From positions 388,619 through 452,618 of the forward strand of contig NZ_PHRG01000002.1 in NCBI RefSeq assembly GCF_002803605.1: 64,000 bases of DNA. Direction: 5' to 3'. Position numbers and translations under genes: made by a program. The stretch is from Acinetobacter pseudolwoffii (lineage in GTDB: Bacteria > Pseudomonadota > Gammaproteobacteria > Pseudomonadales > Moraxellaceae). The notes beneath the pieces are model-generated. The model did no database searches and was not told where the DNA came from. It saw nothing but the letters and a program-made list of their open reading frames with translations. This document shows, piece by piece, positions 45,979 to 57,623 of the stretch (its first letter is position 1; the number at the start of each line of letters is the position of its first letter).

Positions 45979-48657
45979 TTACACTCCAACCGCGACTGAA
46001 ACAGGCTCTGCCAGAGATACCGTCGGTGCAAGACCGATTGGGTAGCCAATATAACCTGTCGGTAAGTATTCAATGACTTGTACAGGCAGAACAATAGAGG
46101 TCTCGCCTGCTTTTACTGTCATTGTTTGACCATCTTGAACATTCAAGCGGGCTGCATCCTGTTCACCGACCGCAAATACCGCTTCAGGAATACGTGTTTC
46201 CATTGCTGGTGTTTTTACGGTGAATTCACCTGAACCAAAAATATGGTGCATTGGAACTAGGCGAAAGCTTTCAGCATTAACCAAAACAGGTGCCGGTGCA
46301 ACAAAGGTACGTGCCGGAAGTTTTGCCAAACGGTCGAATAAACGAACGCCTGAATCACCACCTTTCAAATGACCACCGACATTGTCCTGGAATTTGTTCC
46401 AGGCTTGCGGCGAGTTCCAGCCGGCAGACCATGCAAATGGTACCAGTGCTGAAGGTGTTTGAGTTCCGACATAACCTTCCATCGAGAAGGTTAATGCAGA
46501 GTCTTTGTCCACTGGCTGTTTTGGCTCATGGACAGACAATGGTGCGCGCATCGAAGTACGACCTGAGTAACGACGTGGTTCACGTGCTACTTTAAGACCA
46601 TGGACACGGAAGCCCGCATCTGGTGCTACATCCAAAATACCGTCTAAAGCAGGTACATTTTTCGCAACTGACTCGATCACATCATCCAGCAACGTCCAAG
46701 AAATCGCTTTGCCTTTCACGCCTGTTTCCAAAGCGTGTAACCAGCGCCAAGATTCTTTGATTGCCAATTCAGGATTGTAGTAGCTCGGGTCATACACTTG
46801 GTAGAAACGTTGTGCACGGCCTTCTTGCGATACCACCGTACCATCACCTTCAGCAAAGCTTGCAGCAGAAAGCACGATGTCGGCTTTTTTCACTGTTTCA
46901 GTTTCAGAGTGATCCAGTACGATCAGGTCTTTGCCTGCCAGTGCAGCATCCACTTGTGCAGCAGGTAGACGACGATACAGATCGTTTTCAACCACGATCA
47001 CTGCATCATAATCTTGTGCAAAGGCTTGCTCTAAGCTTTGACCACCGAAGATTGCCATACCCATCGAGTTCACTTCAGGAACTGTCAAGGTCAAGCCTGC
47101 ATTACCCAGATTTTGTGCAACTTGTGCAGCAGCTTCCATGATTGATGCATCTTGTAAGCTGGTACCCGAGATGATCAATGGTTTTTTCGCAGCTTTTAAG
47201 GTGTCGGCAATCGTTTGTGCAAATGCTTTCGCATCGTCATCTAAACCGAGAATTGCTTCGCCCTTCACGCCCGCAGCAACAGCAAAACCTAAACGTGCAA
47301 TGTCGTTTGGAGAAGCAACCACTTCGCCTTCGGCAACATCAGACAGACGGGTTTGTGTCGCAGCCAGGATGTAAATCGGAGATTTCGCATCTTGAGCAAT
47401 ACGTTGCACCGGCTCAGCCAACCATTCCTGGGTACGACGTTCCGCTGCCATCTCTTTGCCTTTATTTTTCGCAGCTTGGCGAACAGATAAAGCCATACGA
47501 GGCGCAGTTTGGGTTAAGTCTTCACCTAAGATCAAAACTGCATCATAGCTTTCAATTTCACGCATATTCGGGTTGTAAACACCCTCGGTTTGCATGATTG
47601 AAGCTGCAAGTTCAACCAGATTTTGCTCTTTTTGAGATAAACCTGTTGAGAAGTTCTCTTGACCCACCAACTCACGCAGCGCGAAGTTTGATTCAAGTGA
47701 TGCACGCGGTGAACCAATCCCCAAAACTTTTTTGTCCTGGATATTTGCAATGACCGTATCAAGTGCTGCATCTACTGAAACAGTTTCTACAGTCGCACCT
47801 TTACGGAATTGTGGCTGACGCGGACGGTCTTCGCGGTTCACATAACCTGTACCGAAACGGCCTTTATCGCATAGGAAGTATTGGTTAACTTCACCATTGA
47901 AACGGTTTTCGACACGGCGAAGTTCACCATAACGCTCACCCGGAGAGATGTTACAACCTGAAGAACAGCCTTGGCATACGCTTGGCGCATATTGCATGTC
48001 CCATTTACGGTTATAACGTGCCGAATGAGTTTTATCGGTAAATACACCTGTTGGACAAACTTCAGTCAGGTTACCCGAGAATTCAGATTCTAAAGTGCCT
48101 GATTCCGGACGACCGAAATACACACGTGATGCGTTGGCATACACGCCGAAGTCCGTACCACCTGCATAGTCTTTGTAATAACGCACACAACGGTAACAGG
48201 CGATACAACGGTTCATTTCGTGAGAAATGAATGAGCCAAGCTCTTGGTTGTAATGGGTACGTTTGGTGAAACGGTAGCGACGACGGTCATGCTGCGTCAT
48301 TACGGTCATATCTTGTAAATGACAGTGACCACCCTCTTCACAGACCGGACAGTCGTGCGGGTGGTTGGTCATCAAGAATTCAACAATCGAAGCACGGAAA
48401 TCTTTTGCTTCTTTGTCTTCAATCGAAATGTAGGTATTGTCAGATGCAGGCGTCATACATGACATGACCAAACGACCACGGGTATCTTCCGGATTCGCGT
48501 ATTGAGTCACGGCACATTGACGGCAAGAACCGACAGAACCTAAGGACGGATGCCAACAAAAGTATGGGATATCAATGCCAAGACTCAAACATGCTTGTAG
48601 CAAGTTTTCCGAGCCGTTGACTTCATACGATTTGCCATCGACATGAATTGTAGCCAT
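45979..48657 (-). CDS. nuoG: NADH-quinone oxidoreductase subunit G
   Basis: Large Fe-S subunit of the NADH module, 892 residues. The N-terminal 2Fe-2S domain has [20 protein letters not shown]. The His/Cys ligand site follows as [15 protein letters not shown], then [11 protein letters not shown], and a molybdopterin-type domain begins with CQGCSSGCN, the extra N7 cluster site found in some bacteria. The C-terminal half is the non-catalytic molybdopterin-like fold. Confidence 0.97.
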   Translation of the reverse strand: MATIHVDGKSYEVNGSENLLQACLSLGIDIPYFCWHPSLGSVGSCRQCAVTQYANPEDTRGRLVMSCMTPASDNTYISIEDKEAKDFRASIVEFLMTNHPHDCPVCEEGGHCHLQDMTVMTQHDRRRYRFTKRTHYNQELGSFISHEMNRCIACYRCVRYYKDYAGGTDFGVYANASRVYFGRPESGTLESEFSGNLTEVCPTGVFTDKTHSARYNRKWDMQYAPSVCQGCSSGCNISPGERYGELRRVENRFNGEVNQYFLCDKGRFGTGYVNREDRPRQPQFRKGATVETVSVDAALDTVIANIQDKKVLGIGSPRASLESNFALRELVGQENFSTGLSQKEQNLVELAASIMQTEGVYNPNMREIESYDAVLILGEDLTQTAPRMALSVRQAAKNKGKEMAAERRTQEWLAEPVQRIAQDAKSPIYILAATQTRLSDVAEGEVVASPNDIARLGFAVAAGVKGEAILGLDDDAKAFAQTIADTLKAAKKPLIISGTSLQDASIMEAAAQVAQNLGNAGLTLTVPEVNSMGMAIFGGQSLEQAFAQDYDAVIVVENDLYRRLPAAQVDAALAGKDLIVLDHSETETVKKADIVLSAASFAEGDGTVVSQEGRAQRFYQVYDPSYYNPELAIKESWRWLHALETGVKGKAISWTLLDDVIESVAKNVPALDGILDVAPDAGFRVHGLKVAREPRRYSGRTSMRAPLSVHEPKQPVDKDSALTFSMEGYVGTQTPSALVPFAWSAGWNSPQAWNKFQDNVGGHLKGGDSGVRLFDRLAKLPARTFVAPAPVLVNAESFRLVPMHHIFGSGEFTVKTPAMETRIPEAVFAVGEQDAARLNVQDGQTMTVKAGETSIVLPVQVIEYLPTGYIGYPIGLAPTVSLAEPVSVAVGV

Positions 48658-48668
48658 AGTCGAATTCC

Positions 48669-50000
48669 TTAAGCTTGTTCTACGGAGCTAACTTGAGCAG
48701 CGGCATTCACCACCTTCGCTTCAAATTCGCCACGGAAATGTTTGAGTGCGCCCATGAGCGGTTCCATTGCACCCGGTGCGTGGGCACAGAAAGTCTTACC
48801 GATCCAAAGCTTACGCGTTAACTCTTGTAAGTGATCGATATCTTCCTGTTTACCTGTGCCATTTTCCAGCGCTTTTAACGCTTTCACTGCCCAAGGCAAG
48901 CCATCACGGCAAGGGGTACAGAAACCACATGATTCGCGTGCAAAGAATTCTTCTAGGTTACGTGTTGCTGAAACCATACATTGGGTTTCATCAACCACCA
49001 TGAGCAGACATGTTCCCAAACGAGAACCGGCTTTCATGATGCTTTCCGCATCCATCGGAAGATCGATATGCTCGGCCGCCAGGAAGTCCGTTGATGCACC
49101 ACCCGGTAACCATGCTTTCAGCTTCAGGCCGTCACGCATACCACCCGCGTGATCTTCAATCACTTCACGCGCAGTCGTACCAAAAGGCAATTCCCATAGA
49201 CCCGGGAATTTCACTTTACCTGATGCACCATAGATTTTCGTACCTGGATCTTTCGATTTGCCCGCAGACAAGCCGATATACCATTCAGGGCCACGCAGCA
49301 TGATGGCGGGTAAGTTGTTGTAGGTCTCTACGTTGTTGACAATCGTAGGACGACCCCAAGCACCTGCAACTTGCGGGAATGGCGGTTTGGTACGCGGGTT
49401 GGCACGACGGCCTTCAAGCGAGTTAATCAATGCAGTTTCTTCACCACAGATATAACGACCTGCACCGGTATGCACGTGTAACTCGAAGTTCCAGCCGGTA
49501 CCCAGGATGTTATCCCCTAAGTAACCTTTGGCACGAACTTGCTCAAGCGCTTCATTTAAGTACTGAGCCGCTTCGATGTACTCGCCACGGATAAAGATAT
49601 AACCGTGGGTTGCTTCAAGTGTATAACCCGCAATCAGCATCCCTTCGATCAGTTGATGTGGAAGATCTTCCATCAACAAACGGTCTTTGAAGGTACCTGG
49701 TTCCATCTCATCGGCATTACAAATCAGGTAACGTGGACCTGAATTGTCATTTGGCGCCATCAGTGACCATTTGATGCCTGCCGGGAAGCCTGCACCACCA
49801 CGACCTTTAACAGTCGCCGCTTTCACCACGTCCAATACATCTTTAGGCGACATCGACAGGGCTTTTTTAAAGCCTGCATAACCTTCGAGCGCTTCGTAAT
49901 CATCTGCATTACGTACGTTCGCTTGTTTGCTTAAACGCCATGTGAGTGGATGCGTTTCCGGGTTACCGTCGCCATAAATTGGTTTTGGTTCAGTATTCAT
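48669..50000 (-). CDS. nuoF: NADH-quinone oxidoreductase subunit F
   Basis: Binds NADH, FMN and cluster N3, 443 residues. [14 protein letters not shown] is the nucleotide-binding Gly-rich loop, [15 protein letters not shown] lies in the FMN site, and [12 protein letters not shown] supplies the 4Fe-4S ligands. Its start overlaps the nuoE stop by four bases, so NuoE and NuoF are coupled. Confidence 0.97.
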   Translation of the reverse strand: MNTEPKPIYGDGNPETHPLTWRLSKQANVRNADDYEALEGYAGFKKALSMSPKDVLDVVKAATVKGRGGAGFPAGIKWSLMAPNDNSGPRYLICNADEMEPGTFKDRLLMEDLPHQLIEGMLIAGYTLEATHGYIFIRGEYIEAAQYLNEALEQVRAKGYLGDNILGTGWNFELHVHTGAGRYICGEETALINSLEGRRANPRTKPPFPQVAGAWGRPTIVNNVETYNNLPAIMLRGPEWYIGLSAGKSKDPGTKIYGASGKVKFPGLWELPFGTTAREVIEDHAGGMRDGLKLKAWLPGGASTDFLAAEHIDLPMDAESIMKAGSRLGTCLLMVVDETQCMVSATRNLEEFFARESCGFCTPCRDGLPWAVKALKALENGTGKQEDIDHLQELTRKLWIGKTFCAHAPGAMEPLMGALKHFRGEFEAKVVNAAAQVSSVEQA

Positions 50001-50506
50001 ACATACTTCTCCAACAGCTGTTTCACCGAAGTCACTTCAACCAGACCGTGCGTGTCTTCATCAATCATTAAGGTTGGGCCTTTGTCACAGTTGCCCAGGC
50101 AGCAAATTGGCAGCAAGGTAAAACGACCATCTGCAGTCGTTTGACCAAACTGAATGCCTAATTCGCGCTGGAATGCTTCTGCCAAAGTTTCCGCACCCAT
50201 CAAGAAGCACGCGATCGAATCACATAACAAAATTACGTGACGACCGACCGGCTGACGGTAAATACGGTTATAGAAGGTTGCCACACCTTCCAGATCTGCA
50301 ACGCTCATGCTCAGCATTTGCGCGATGGCATTCATTTGCGCATCATCTACCCAGCCATTACGGCGTTGTACACACTTTAGCGCGTCCAGACACGCCGCAC
50401 GTGGGTATGGATAGTGCCCCATGTGATGTTCGATATCGTGAATTTCGTCCGCAGTCAAAATTCCTTCAACGTTCACACGTGGCTTTTTATCAGTCAAAAT
50501 CATCAT
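49997..50506 (-). CDS. nuoE: NADH-quinone oxidoreductase subunit E
   Basis: Thioredoxin-like 2Fe-2S subunit (N1a), 169 residues. Cluster ligands are visible in [13 protein letters not shown] and [10 protein letters not shown]. The helical N-terminus ([19 protein letters not shown]) is typical. It follows nuoCD by 14 bp. Confidence 0.96.
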   Translation of the reverse strand: MMILTDKKPRVNVEGILTADEIHDIEHHMGHYPYPRAACLDALKCVQRRNGWVDDAQMNAIAQMLSMSVADLEGVATFYNRIYRQPVGRHVILLCDSIACFLMGAETLAEAFQRELGIQFGQTTADGRFTLLPICCLGNCDKGPTLMIDEDTHGLVEVTSVKQLLEKYV

Positions 50507-50520
50507 AATGCGTTTACCCC

Positions 50521-52308
50521 TTAGCGATCCACGTCAGCCATTACGACGTCAATGGTCGCTAAATAAATGATTAAGTCAGACATGAGGCTGCCGTTAATCA
50601 CAGAAGGCATTTGCTGTAAATGCGTGAAGGTTGGTGTACGAATACGGGTACGGTAACTCATGGTTGACTTGTCTGAAGTCAAGTAGTAGTTCGACGCACC
50701 TTTCACCACTTCCGCCATCACAGATGCTTCACCTGCCGGCATTACAGGACCCCAAGATACGCTTAAGAAGTGCGTAATCAAGGTTTCAATATCTTGTAAT
50801 GTCTTGTCTTTTGGTGGTGGAACAGCCAGTGGATGGTCTGCTTTGTACGCACCAGACGGCATGTTGTCTAGACATTGCTTGACGATTTTCAGTGATTCTT
50901 CGATTTCACGGAAGTGAACCATGACACGTGCATAAGCATCGCCTTCGTACTCTAAAGGAACCTCGAAGTCGTAATTTTCGTAGCCACTGTATGGACGATA
51001 TTTACGAACATCAAAGTCAATACCTGTTGCACGAAGACCAGTACCGGTTACACCCCAAGCCAATGCAGATTTAGCGTCATATTGCGCTACACCTTGGGTA
51101 CGACCCATGAATACAGAGTTGCGTAATGCAGCTGTGTAGTATTCATTCATACGCTTCGGCATCCAGTCGAGGATTTCGCGAATGAGGTGCTGCCAGTTGT
51201 TTGGAAGGTCGTGCGCAGTACCGCCAATACGGAACCAAGCTGGGTGCATACGGTAACCCGTGATCGCTTCAATCGCGTCATAAATCTTTTGACGGTCAGC
51301 GAACATATAGAATACTGGGGTCATACCGCCGGCATCCTGAATTGCAGTACCAATAAACAACAAGTGGTTATTGATACGGAACAATTCCGACATCATCACA
51401 CGGATACATTGCGCACGGTCCGGTACAGTAATGCCCGCCATTTGCTCCACGCCCATCACATAAGGCATGTTTTGTGCACAACCACCCAAGTAATCGACAC
51501 GGTCTGTATACGGAATGAATGAATGCCAGGTTTGACGTTCAGCCATCTTTTCCACACCACGGTGGTGATAACCGATATCAGGCACACAGTCTTTCACTTC
51601 TTCGCCGTCCAACTGCAAAATCACACGGAATGCACCGTGCGCAGATGGATGGTTAGGCCCCAAGTTCAGGAACATGAAGTCTTCATCGGCATTACCGCGC
51701 TTCATACCCCAATCTTCAGGCACGAAACGCAGATGTTCCTGTTCGTAGTCCTGCTTGGCCTTGTCTTGCAAATACGGGGTATATTCAGTCGCACGTGCAG
51801 AATATTCTTTACGTAGCGGATGACCTTCCCAATAGGTTGGCAACAAGATACGACGGAGCATTGGATGCCCTTCGAAATTGATCCCAAACATATCGTAAGC
51901 TTCACGTTCGTACCAGTTGGCATTTGGCCAGATGTTGGTTGCCGTCGGAAGATTCAGATCACTTTCAGCTAAGGCAACCTTAATACGAATGTCAGTATTA
52001 CGCTCGAGCGACAACAAGTGGTAGAACACTGTGAAGTCAGACGCAGGTAAACCGTCGCGGTGCGTACGCAGACGCTCATCTACCGCAGACAAGTCGAACA
52101 ACATCACGTAAGGACGTGATACTGTACGCAAGAACATTAAAACTTCTTGTACACGTGCGCGCTCAACCCAGACTGTCGGGAAATCCTCGAAAGTCGTTTG
52201 CACATAGAAGTTCTCACCAAATTTGGTTTTGAGTTCTTCAATGATGGCAAATGCTGGGCGTGAATCAACTGGTGTTGATTCTGGCATAGCAATGTCAGTT
52301 TCAGCCAT
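50521..52308 (-). CDS. nuoCD: NADH-quinone oxidoreductase fused subunit C/D
   Basis: Quinone-site subunit in which NuoC (about 1-190) and NuoD (about 205-595) are fused, as in other gamma-proteobacteria; 595 residues. The NuoC part has [20 protein letters not shown]. The NuoD part has [23 protein letters not shown] and [14 protein letters not shown], whose His residues line the quinone pocket. The linker is short and charged. Confidence 0.97.
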   Translation of the reverse strand: MAETDIAMPESTPVDSRPAFAIIEELKTKFGENFYVQTTFEDFPTVWVERARVQEVLMFLRTVSRPYVMLFDLSAVDERLRTHRDGLPASDFTVFYHLLSLERNTDIRIKVALAESDLNLPTATNIWPNANWYEREAYDMFGINFEGHPMLRRILLPTYWEGHPLRKEYSARATEYTPYLQDKAKQDYEQEHLRFVPEDWGMKRGNADEDFMFLNLGPNHPSAHGAFRVILQLDGEEVKDCVPDIGYHHRGVEKMAERQTWHSFIPYTDRVDYLGGCAQNMPYVMGVEQMAGITVPDRAQCIRVMMSELFRINNHLLFIGTAIQDAGGMTPVFYMFADRQKIYDAIEAITGYRMHPAWFRIGGTAHDLPNNWQHLIREILDWMPKRMNEYYTAALRNSVFMGRTQGVAQYDAKSALAWGVTGTGLRATGIDFDVRKYRPYSGYENYDFEVPLEYEGDAYARVMVHFREIEESLKIVKQCLDNMPSGAYKADHPLAVPPPKDKTLQDIETLITHFLSVSWGPVMPAGEASVMAEVVKGASNYYLTSDKSTMSYRTRIRTPTFTHLQQMPSVINGSLMSDLIIYLATIDVVMADVDR

Positions 52309-52398
52309 TGGCTTGGCTTCCTATTTAATACAAATTCAGTCAACCTAAACGACAATTACACCCATAGCGGGTGCAGCAAAAAAGACCAGTCGTTTAAA

Positions 52399-53079
52399 TT
52401 ATTTAATTTCATCCATAGAGCGCAAGTTCTTCACAGCAACACGCTGATCTTTCTTACGGTCACGTTCCGGCATCATCTTTGGCTTATACACTGGCTTAAG
52501 ATCATCACCGATCACCGCAGAAAGCGGACGACGCTCGAGTTGAATCTGGTCTTGCAACAGCATTAATGCCTGAATCAAAGCTTCAGGACGTGGTGGGCAG
52601 CCGGGAACATAAACATCGACCGGGATGATTTTATCCACACCTTGTACCACTGAATAAATGTCGTACATCCCACCTGAGTTGGCACATGCACCCATTGAAA
52701 TGACCCATTTCGGTTCAAGCATCTGTTCATACAAACGTTGAATGACAGGCGCCATTTTCACAAAGCAGGTACCCGCCACAATCATTAAATCCGCCTGACG
52801 CGGTGAAGCACGAATCACCTCGGCACCAAAACGTGACAAGTCATGCACACCGGTTAAGGTCGTCGCATACTCTACATAGCAGCATGATGTACCAAAGTTA
52901 AACGGCCAAACTGAGTTTTTACGACCCCAGTTGACTGCTGTATGTACCACATCCTCTAAACGAGTCATGAATACATTCTTATTCACTTCTTCTTCAAGTA
53001 ACGGATCTTCTACAAGGATACGCTCTTGAAGTGGATATTGATCAGCATCCGGATTCGCACGGGTTAATGTATATTTCAT
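52399..53079 (-). CDS. nuoB: NADH-quinone oxidoreductase subunit B
   Basis: Holds cluster N2, the last electron donor to quinone; 226 residues. The adjacent Cys pair in GTSCCYVEY, plus [10 protein letters not shown] and [13 protein letters not shown], provide the four ligands. A basic C-terminal tail ([16 protein letters not shown]) extends the protein a little past the E. coli length. It lies six bases after nuoA. Confidence 0.97.
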   Translation of the reverse strand: MKYTLTRANPDADQYPLQERILVEDPLLEEEVNKNVFMTRLEDVVHTAVNWGRKNSVWPFNFGTSCCYVEYATTLTGVHDLSRFGAEVIRASPRQADLMIVAGTCFVKMAPVIQRLYEQMLEPKWVISMGACANSGGMYDIYSVVQGVDKIIPVDVYVPGCPPRPEALIQALMLLQDQIQLERRPLSAVIGDDLKPVYKPKMMPERDRKKDQRVAVKNLRSMDEIK

Positions 53080-53085
53080 CCCGTC

Positions 53086-53631
53086 TTACTCCTTATCAGA
53101 TGATTTAGCCGGTGAGCTTTTCACACGACCAGAGGATTGAGCTGGGATTTGACCTGTAGGGTCGATTACCAATTCTTCAATTGAGTTAAAGCGCGTAATT
53201 TCTGCTAGATCCATATTTGGCGAACCAATCTTAGCTTTAATTCCTGCGGCTTTACGTTTGTCTGAAGGTGCCCAGTTGAGTGCGCCTGTGGATAATTCGT
53301 AAACCAAACCAACAAGTAAAACTAAAATAAAGATAGCTGCAGTTGCAAAACCAATCCAACCTACTTCACGAACAGAAACCGCCCATGCATATAGATAAAG
53401 TGCTTCTAAATCAAACACCACGAAGAAAATTGCAACTAAATAGAACTTTGCAGACAAGCGGATACGAGCCCCACCTGCACCAACAACACCTGACTCAAAC
53501 TGCTCCTGCTTGGCACGGCCCCATGATTTACCCCCGAGGAGTAATGGGACGGTCAGCATAAAGACGCATAAAAATGTAACGCCGATCACGAAGGCAATAA
53601 TTGCCCATTCGTATGGAGTAATAGCACTCAT
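53086..53631 (-). CDS. nuoA: NADH-quinone oxidoreductase subunit A
   Basis: Membrane subunit at the junction of the two arms, 181 residues and three helices. The start MSAITPYEWAIIAFVIGV at 53631 is preferred: a GGAG lies upstream and the protein then begins like the family, while an ATG 24 codons earlier adds a polar, unrelated stretch. QEQFESGVVGAGGARIRLSAKFYLV is the diagnostic region (the conserved ESG). The C-terminal 40 residues are a polar extension absent from E. coli. It is the first gene of nuo, so the operon promoter lies in the 570 bp upstream. Confidence 0.94.
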   Translation of the reverse strand: MSAITPYEWAIIAFVIGVTFLCVFMLTVPLLLGGKSWGRAKQEQFESGVVGAGGARIRLSAKFYLVAIFFVVFDLEALYLYAWAVSVREVGWIGFATAAIFILVLLVGLVYELSTGALNWAPSDKRKAAGIKAKIGSPNMDLAEITRFNSIEELVIDPTGQIPAQSSGRVKSSPAKSSDKE

Positions 53632-54203
53632 GCGGGGATAACTCCTGGCAGGCCTATTTGTTAACAAAGAATGTATGTATTGGCCTTCAAATACACCAAA
53701 CACAAAATTAATCCCGCCAATTGTACCTGATTTTGGATTTCACTTGCTAGTTTATAAGCCTTAGTCTTTGGGATGATTTTTTAGGCATTTCAGCATTTAA
53801 TTTGCGTTTGATCTCTCAACATCCGATTTAATCGTTTTATTGGATTAAGTTTTAATTTTCTATTAATTTTTCTATAAACAGTATTCCTGAAAAATAAATC
53901 CATTTCAGATCATTCTTGCTTGGCCTCTGGCTTAGATATAGCCCCTTTCACGACCAAAGCAAAGAAAAATCAGACAAAAACTTATTCTATCCATAACTTT
54001 CAGCGGATAAAGCTTTTGATTTAATTTGATATTTAACATGATTTTCACATTTTAACTTGGATTAAAGCACTTTAAGCCCAGCCTCACTCAAGGCAAGCAA
54101 TTGTATCTTTTTGCAACACACCCAACAGACTGATTCAGAATATGTTATTTGTATTTCTAAGCCACATAATGACATTAATAAAGTAACAATAAGGAGTCCT
54201 TGC
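53632..54203. other. Divergent intergenic region upstream of nuoA
   Basis: 572 bp, AT-rich, with no supported gene. It must hold the nuo promoter (leftward) and that of the small gene at 54204 (rightward). I cannot fix either promoter or name an operator. Confidence 0.5.
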
Positions 54204-54560
54204 ATGTCTCTACGCTTCTCGCATAAGCCAAATTATTTTTTATTTGCCCAGTTACTGGTGCGACATATCCAAGATTATGTTCAGAAACACCCCAATATGA
54301 GTCAGGTCGCTTTTGACTTGCGCGATATCCATGCACTGTTTCAAGAGGATCATGCCTCTTCCAGCATTAATCTGGATGGCATCATGAATATTGCCGATGA
54401 ATACAAAGTCGAAACTTTATCTGGTGATCAGAGGCTGATCCAGCGCTATAGCATTGATGGAAAAAATACCAAGCTAATGATCGACTTCAATCCTGAAGCC
54501 CTGCATGGCCTAAAAGAAGGCAAACCATTGATTGAGCCGGATGCCACCATTCAGGAATAA
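54204..54560 (+). CDS. Conserved hypothetical protein, 118 residues
   Basis: Not recognised. The start MSLRFSHKPNYFLFAQLLV at 54204 follows an AAGGAG ribosome site by 8 bases; a start 31 codons upstream lacks one. It is soluble and mildly acidic, with a helical N-terminal half (QLLVRHIQDYVQKHPN) and no signal peptide. It is convergent with bfmS and ends at a shared terminator. The location between nuo and bfmRS matches Acinetobacter gene order, but no function is implied. Confidence 0.75.
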   Translation: MSLRFSHKPNYFLFAQLLVRHIQDYVQKHPNMSQVAFDLRDIHALFQEDHASSSINLDGIMNIADEYKVETLSGDQRLIQRYSIDGKNTKLMIDFNPEALHGLKEGKPLIEPDATIQE

Positions 54561-54572
54561 AATTCTTCCCCA

Positions 54573-54606
54573 ATAAAAAAAACGATGCTCAGGCATCGTT
54601 TTTTTA
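54573..54606. terminator. Bidirectional terminator between hypothetical gene and bfmS
   Basis: A perfect stem aacgatgc-tcag-gcatcgtt lies between an A run and a T run. Confidence 0.9.
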
Positions 54607-54630
54607 TAACTCAAAAGCATTTATATAACA

Positions 54631-56298
54631 TCAAGCTGAATGATCACTGATTTCCTCAGTCTTTTCTGCCAACTTGCGCTTGCTCTTCTTTACATAACGC
54701 TGTGCAGGCCAGCTCATGATAAAGCGCGCACCACCCAAGCTCGGACTTTGATCCACGTGAATCTTGCCACCAAACCAGTACGCAATCCGGCTGACAATGG
54801 ATAAACCCAAACCATAACCACCCGAAGCACGGGTGCGGCTGTCATCCAGCCGGGCAAAGGCCTCAAAGACCCGGGCACGATCCACTTCCGGAATTCCCGG
54901 GCCATCATCTTCAACAGAGACATAGGCCTGACCATCCTGATCCAGACCACCACTGATCAGCACCTTATTGTCGCAATAACGCACCGCATTGCCGACCAGA
55001 TTCTGAATTACGCGATGCAGATAACGGCGTTCTGCCTCAACCACCACATCAGGCATTGAATGTAGCTCAATGATTTTCTGGGTTTTTAATGCTTCAGTTT
55101 CCAGAGCTACCTGATTCAGCACTTCAAACAGATTGACCTTTTCAAACTCGATCGAAGGCATGCCCTGTTCTAGCTTGGCATAGGTCATGATCTCGTCAAT
55201 CAGGGTATTCAGCGCCTCAATATCTTTATCAATCTGTTCGACCTGTTGCAGACGATAATCGTAATCATCTTCATCTGCCATCATTTCCACACCAAAACGA
55301 ATCCGTGCTACTGGTGTACGCAGTTCATGCGACACCGCACGCATCAATTCACGTTGGGCTTCAATCAGGCGCTGAATATGATCAGACATATTGTTAAAGC
55401 TAGAGGCCAGCGTTGCCATTTCGTCACTTCCTTCTACAGGAAGACGCAATGACATATTACCGGTTTTCATTTTGTTTAAGGCATAGCTGACTTCACGCAA
55501 CTTGCGCTGCATTGGCACCAGCAAACCATACACCCCCAGACTCAGCACAAACAGGCTCAATAAGGTAATACCAGTCGCTAACTGGAATGGCATCCAGTTA
55601 AACAATGGCACCGGTCCCATCACCAAGACTTGTGAGGTCGAACCTGGAATTGGCGAAATAATTGAAATGGTGGTGCCACGGATTGAGGCACTATCCCGAT
55701 ACAGGATAATACTGTGATCAAGACGCAAGCGCCCGATCTGCTCGGAATCTAAAGGTAAGCTCTGTACGTTTTCAATCGATACCGGATAAGAAAAATGATC
55801 CTGAATAGCGGACAGATATTCTTTTTCCTGACCCGGATAATAGACCAGATAATCCAGAATAAAGACCGGAAGCGCCTTCATCTGGCGCTCGGTAATACTG
55901 TCGGCCTTTATATACAGGTAATGATTCGGGTCATCGCGCAGCCCCACCACAATATAGGCAATGCCGGTTTTGGCATCCCAGCGCACCACGGCTTTACGAT
56001 CTGCAATACGGCGACCTTCAGCACGGGTGATATCCACCTTACTGGCTTCTACATAGTGAATTGGCAATTCCAGCAAATCAGAAGCATCGGAAACCCAATC
56101 CATCTTTTGCTGAAGATTTGGCTGGCGCGCGACACCCTCACTGATGATATAGGCCATACCATCAGTCAGAGACTCACGATATTCTTGCGCACGCTGATAG
56201 TTGATAATCTGTACCAACAGATAGCCGAACACAGCCACCAACACAACAAGGATGACGAGTCCTGCGTATATACGCAAAAATATACTGTGTTTAAACAC
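54631..56298 (-). CDS. bfmS: Sensor histidine kinase of the BfmRS system
   Basis: Membrane sensor kinase paired with the regulator just upstream; 555 residues. The first helix is at about 8-32, a periplasmic sensing domain spans about 35-235, and a second helix is at about 240-262. A HAMP linker leads to AVSHELRTPVARIRFG, with phospho-acceptor H324. The ATPase domain has VGNAVRYCDN (N box), VEDDGPGIP (G1) and GGYGLGLSIV (G2). In Acinetobacter, BfmRS governs envelope, capsule and biofilm traits. It lies 42 bp after bfmR. Confidence 0.9.
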   Translation of the reverse strand: MFKHSIFLRIYAGLVILVVLVAVFGYLLVQIINYQRAQEYRESLTDGMAYIISEGVARQPNLQQKMDWVSDASDLLELPIHYVEASKVDITRAEGRRIADRKAVVRWDAKTGIAYIVVGLRDDPNHYLYIKADSITERQMKALPVFILDYLVYYPGQEKEYLSAIQDHFSYPVSIENVQSLPLDSEQIGRLRLDHSIILYRDSASIRGTTISIISPIPGSTSQVLVMGPVPLFNWMPFQLATGITLLSLFVLSLGVYGLLVPMQRKLREVSYALNKMKTGNMSLRLPVEGSDEMATLASSFNNMSDHIQRLIEAQRELMRAVSHELRTPVARIRFGVEMMADEDDYDYRLQQVEQIDKDIEALNTLIDEIMTYAKLEQGMPSIEFEKVNLFEVLNQVALETEALKTQKIIELHSMPDVVVEAERRYLHRVIQNLVGNAVRYCDNKVLISGGLDQDGQAYVSVEDDGPGIPEVDRARVFEAFARLDDSRTRASGGYGLGLSIVSRIAYWFGGKIHVDQSPSLGGARFIMSWPAQRYVKKSKRKLAEKTEEISDHSA

Positions 56299-56340
56299 CT
56301 ATAGTTTATCCCGCTCGTTCAAGCAACAACGTACATTTGC

Positions 56341-57057
56341 TTAAATACCATTAGTTTCTTTAACGAATAGATAACCTTTACTACGCACGGTTTTAATACG
56401 CTTCGGATTCTCTGGATCGTCACCAATTTTTGGACGGATACGCGAAATACGCACATCGATTGAACGATCCTGACCATCATATTCGATGCCACGTAAACGC
56501 TCGAAAATATCTTCGCGGGAAAGAATACGGCCAGCATTTGATGCAAGCAACCACAACAGGTCATATTCCGCACTGGTAAAATCAACCAGATCACCATTTA
56601 AAGTAACTGAACGACCACCATTGTCGATGACCAGATCATCAAATTCGATACGCTGTGCCACTTCATCTTCAGGCACCTTGTCCGTACGACGCAGTAATGC
56701 ACGAATACGTGCCAGCAATACACGTGGTTGTACCGGTTTAGCGACATAGTCATCGGCACCCATTTCCAGACCCAAGACCTGATCCATGTCCTCAGTACGC
56801 GCAGTCAACATCAAGATCGGTTGATGATAATGCGGGCGCACTTCACGACAAATGGTCAAACCATCCGCTCCTGGTAACATCACATCCAGCACCACCATAT
56901 CTGGCTGCTCAGCGATAATCCGGCGAATGGCCCGGTTACCATCTGGCTCCACCCCAACCTCAAGTCCATTACGAATGAGGTATTCCTGCGTTAAACGAGC
57001 AAGACGCTCATCATCTTCAACAATTAAAATCTTGGGTAACTTTTCTTCTTGGCTCAT
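56341..57057 (-). CDS. bfmR: OmpR-family response regulator of the BfmRS system
   Basis: 238 residues, the length of Acinetobacter BfmR. The receiver domain has the acidic pair in VEDDERLA, the phosphorylation Asp58 in LDVMLPGADG, and the Lys in DDYVAKPVQPR. The C-terminal winged-helix domain ends in RIRPKIGDDPENPKRIKTVRSKGYLF without its extra letters changed from the family plan. It is first in the bfmR-bfmS operon. A dyad TACGC-5-GCGTA lies upstream at 57082-57096. Confidence 0.92.
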   Translation of the reverse strand: MSQEEKLPKILIVEDDERLARLTQEYLIRNGLEVGVEPDGNRAIRRIIAEQPDMVVLDVMLPGADGLTICREVRPHYHQPILMLTARTEDMDQVLGLEMGADDYVAKPVQPRVLLARIRALLRRTDKVPEDEVAQRIEFDDLVIDNGGRSVTLNGDLVDFTSAEYDLLWLLASNAGRILSREDIFERLRGIEYDGQDRSIDVRISRIRPKIGDDPENPKRIKTVRSKGYLFVKETNGI

Positions 57058-57081
57058 GTATTGCCCCTTATTTGGTGGATC

Positions 57082-57096
57082 TACGCTATAGGCGTA
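57082..57096. promoter_or_regulatory. Dyad upstream of bfmR (possible operator)
   Basis: The 5-bp arms TACGC and GCGTA have a 5-base centre and lie 25 bases before the bfmR start. It could be an autoregulation site. The evidence is only the symmetry and position. Confidence 0.25.
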
Positions 57097-57323
57097 TCCT
57101 TTTGAAATCCAATAGATACGTTTTTAATATGCTTGCAATATACACACGTTTACATTGTAAACAAGATAGCGTTCACCAAACTGATACATCAAGATAGCAT
57201 TTTGTAATATTTTATCGTGCATTTTTTGGGCGACTATGCTTGAAACAGTAATTTAGATCTGATTTGTGATTTACACAACTATTACATGGACAAAATATGA
57301 CTGCTTGATTCAGCACTTTTTAG

Positions 57324-57332
57324 TTATCCACA
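57324..57332 (+). promoter_or_regulatory. Perfect DnaA box upstream of nrdA
   Basis: TTATCCACA, identical to the strong E. coli DnaA-box consensus, lies 292 bases before nrdA in the 566-bp bfmR-nrdA gap. DnaA control of nrdAB is known in E. coli. A single box is seen. Confidence 0.5.
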
Positions 57333-57491
57333 ATGTTATCTATAAGCACTTTCCCGGGACTTTGTTATGCTATGCCTTGCCTGATAAGGCTTATACAAAA
57401 ATCAATAAAAATAGCGATATTTTTACAAGGATTAAAGCAAAACTTAAGAAAAATATTTAGCTAAATGTCAATATTGATCTACCCTAAATTT

Positions 57492-57539
57492 TCCCGTATC
57501 TTGTGTTCAATTAATTTTAAAACCACTAGGTCTTGTGTT
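57492..57539 (+). promoter_or_regulatory. nrdA: Pair of NrdR-box-like elements upstream of nrdA
   Basis: Two copies of tcttgtgtt at 57499-57507 and 57531-57539 end two 16-bp elements (57492-57507 and 57524-57539). They are 32 bp apart, the three-turn spacing typical of NrdR box pairs. The right half-site matches the consensus; the left half (cccgta, cactag) is weaker. Confidence 0.55.
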
Positions 57540-57623
57540 TATTCCTCAAACACTGTGCATGAAACTTGCCCAGTTCAAACGGTCCATAAACATAAAAATA
57601 GATGACAATGGAGCTATGCTAAC

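Noticed and set aside
53632..53703. Extended NuoA start 24 codons upstream
   Set aside because: The added residues are polar and unlike the family; the internal ATG has a ribosome site and a typical N-terminus.
54111..54203. Upstream start for the 118-residue hypothetical gene
   Set aside because: There is no ribosome site there, while AAGGAG precedes the internal ATG at 54204.
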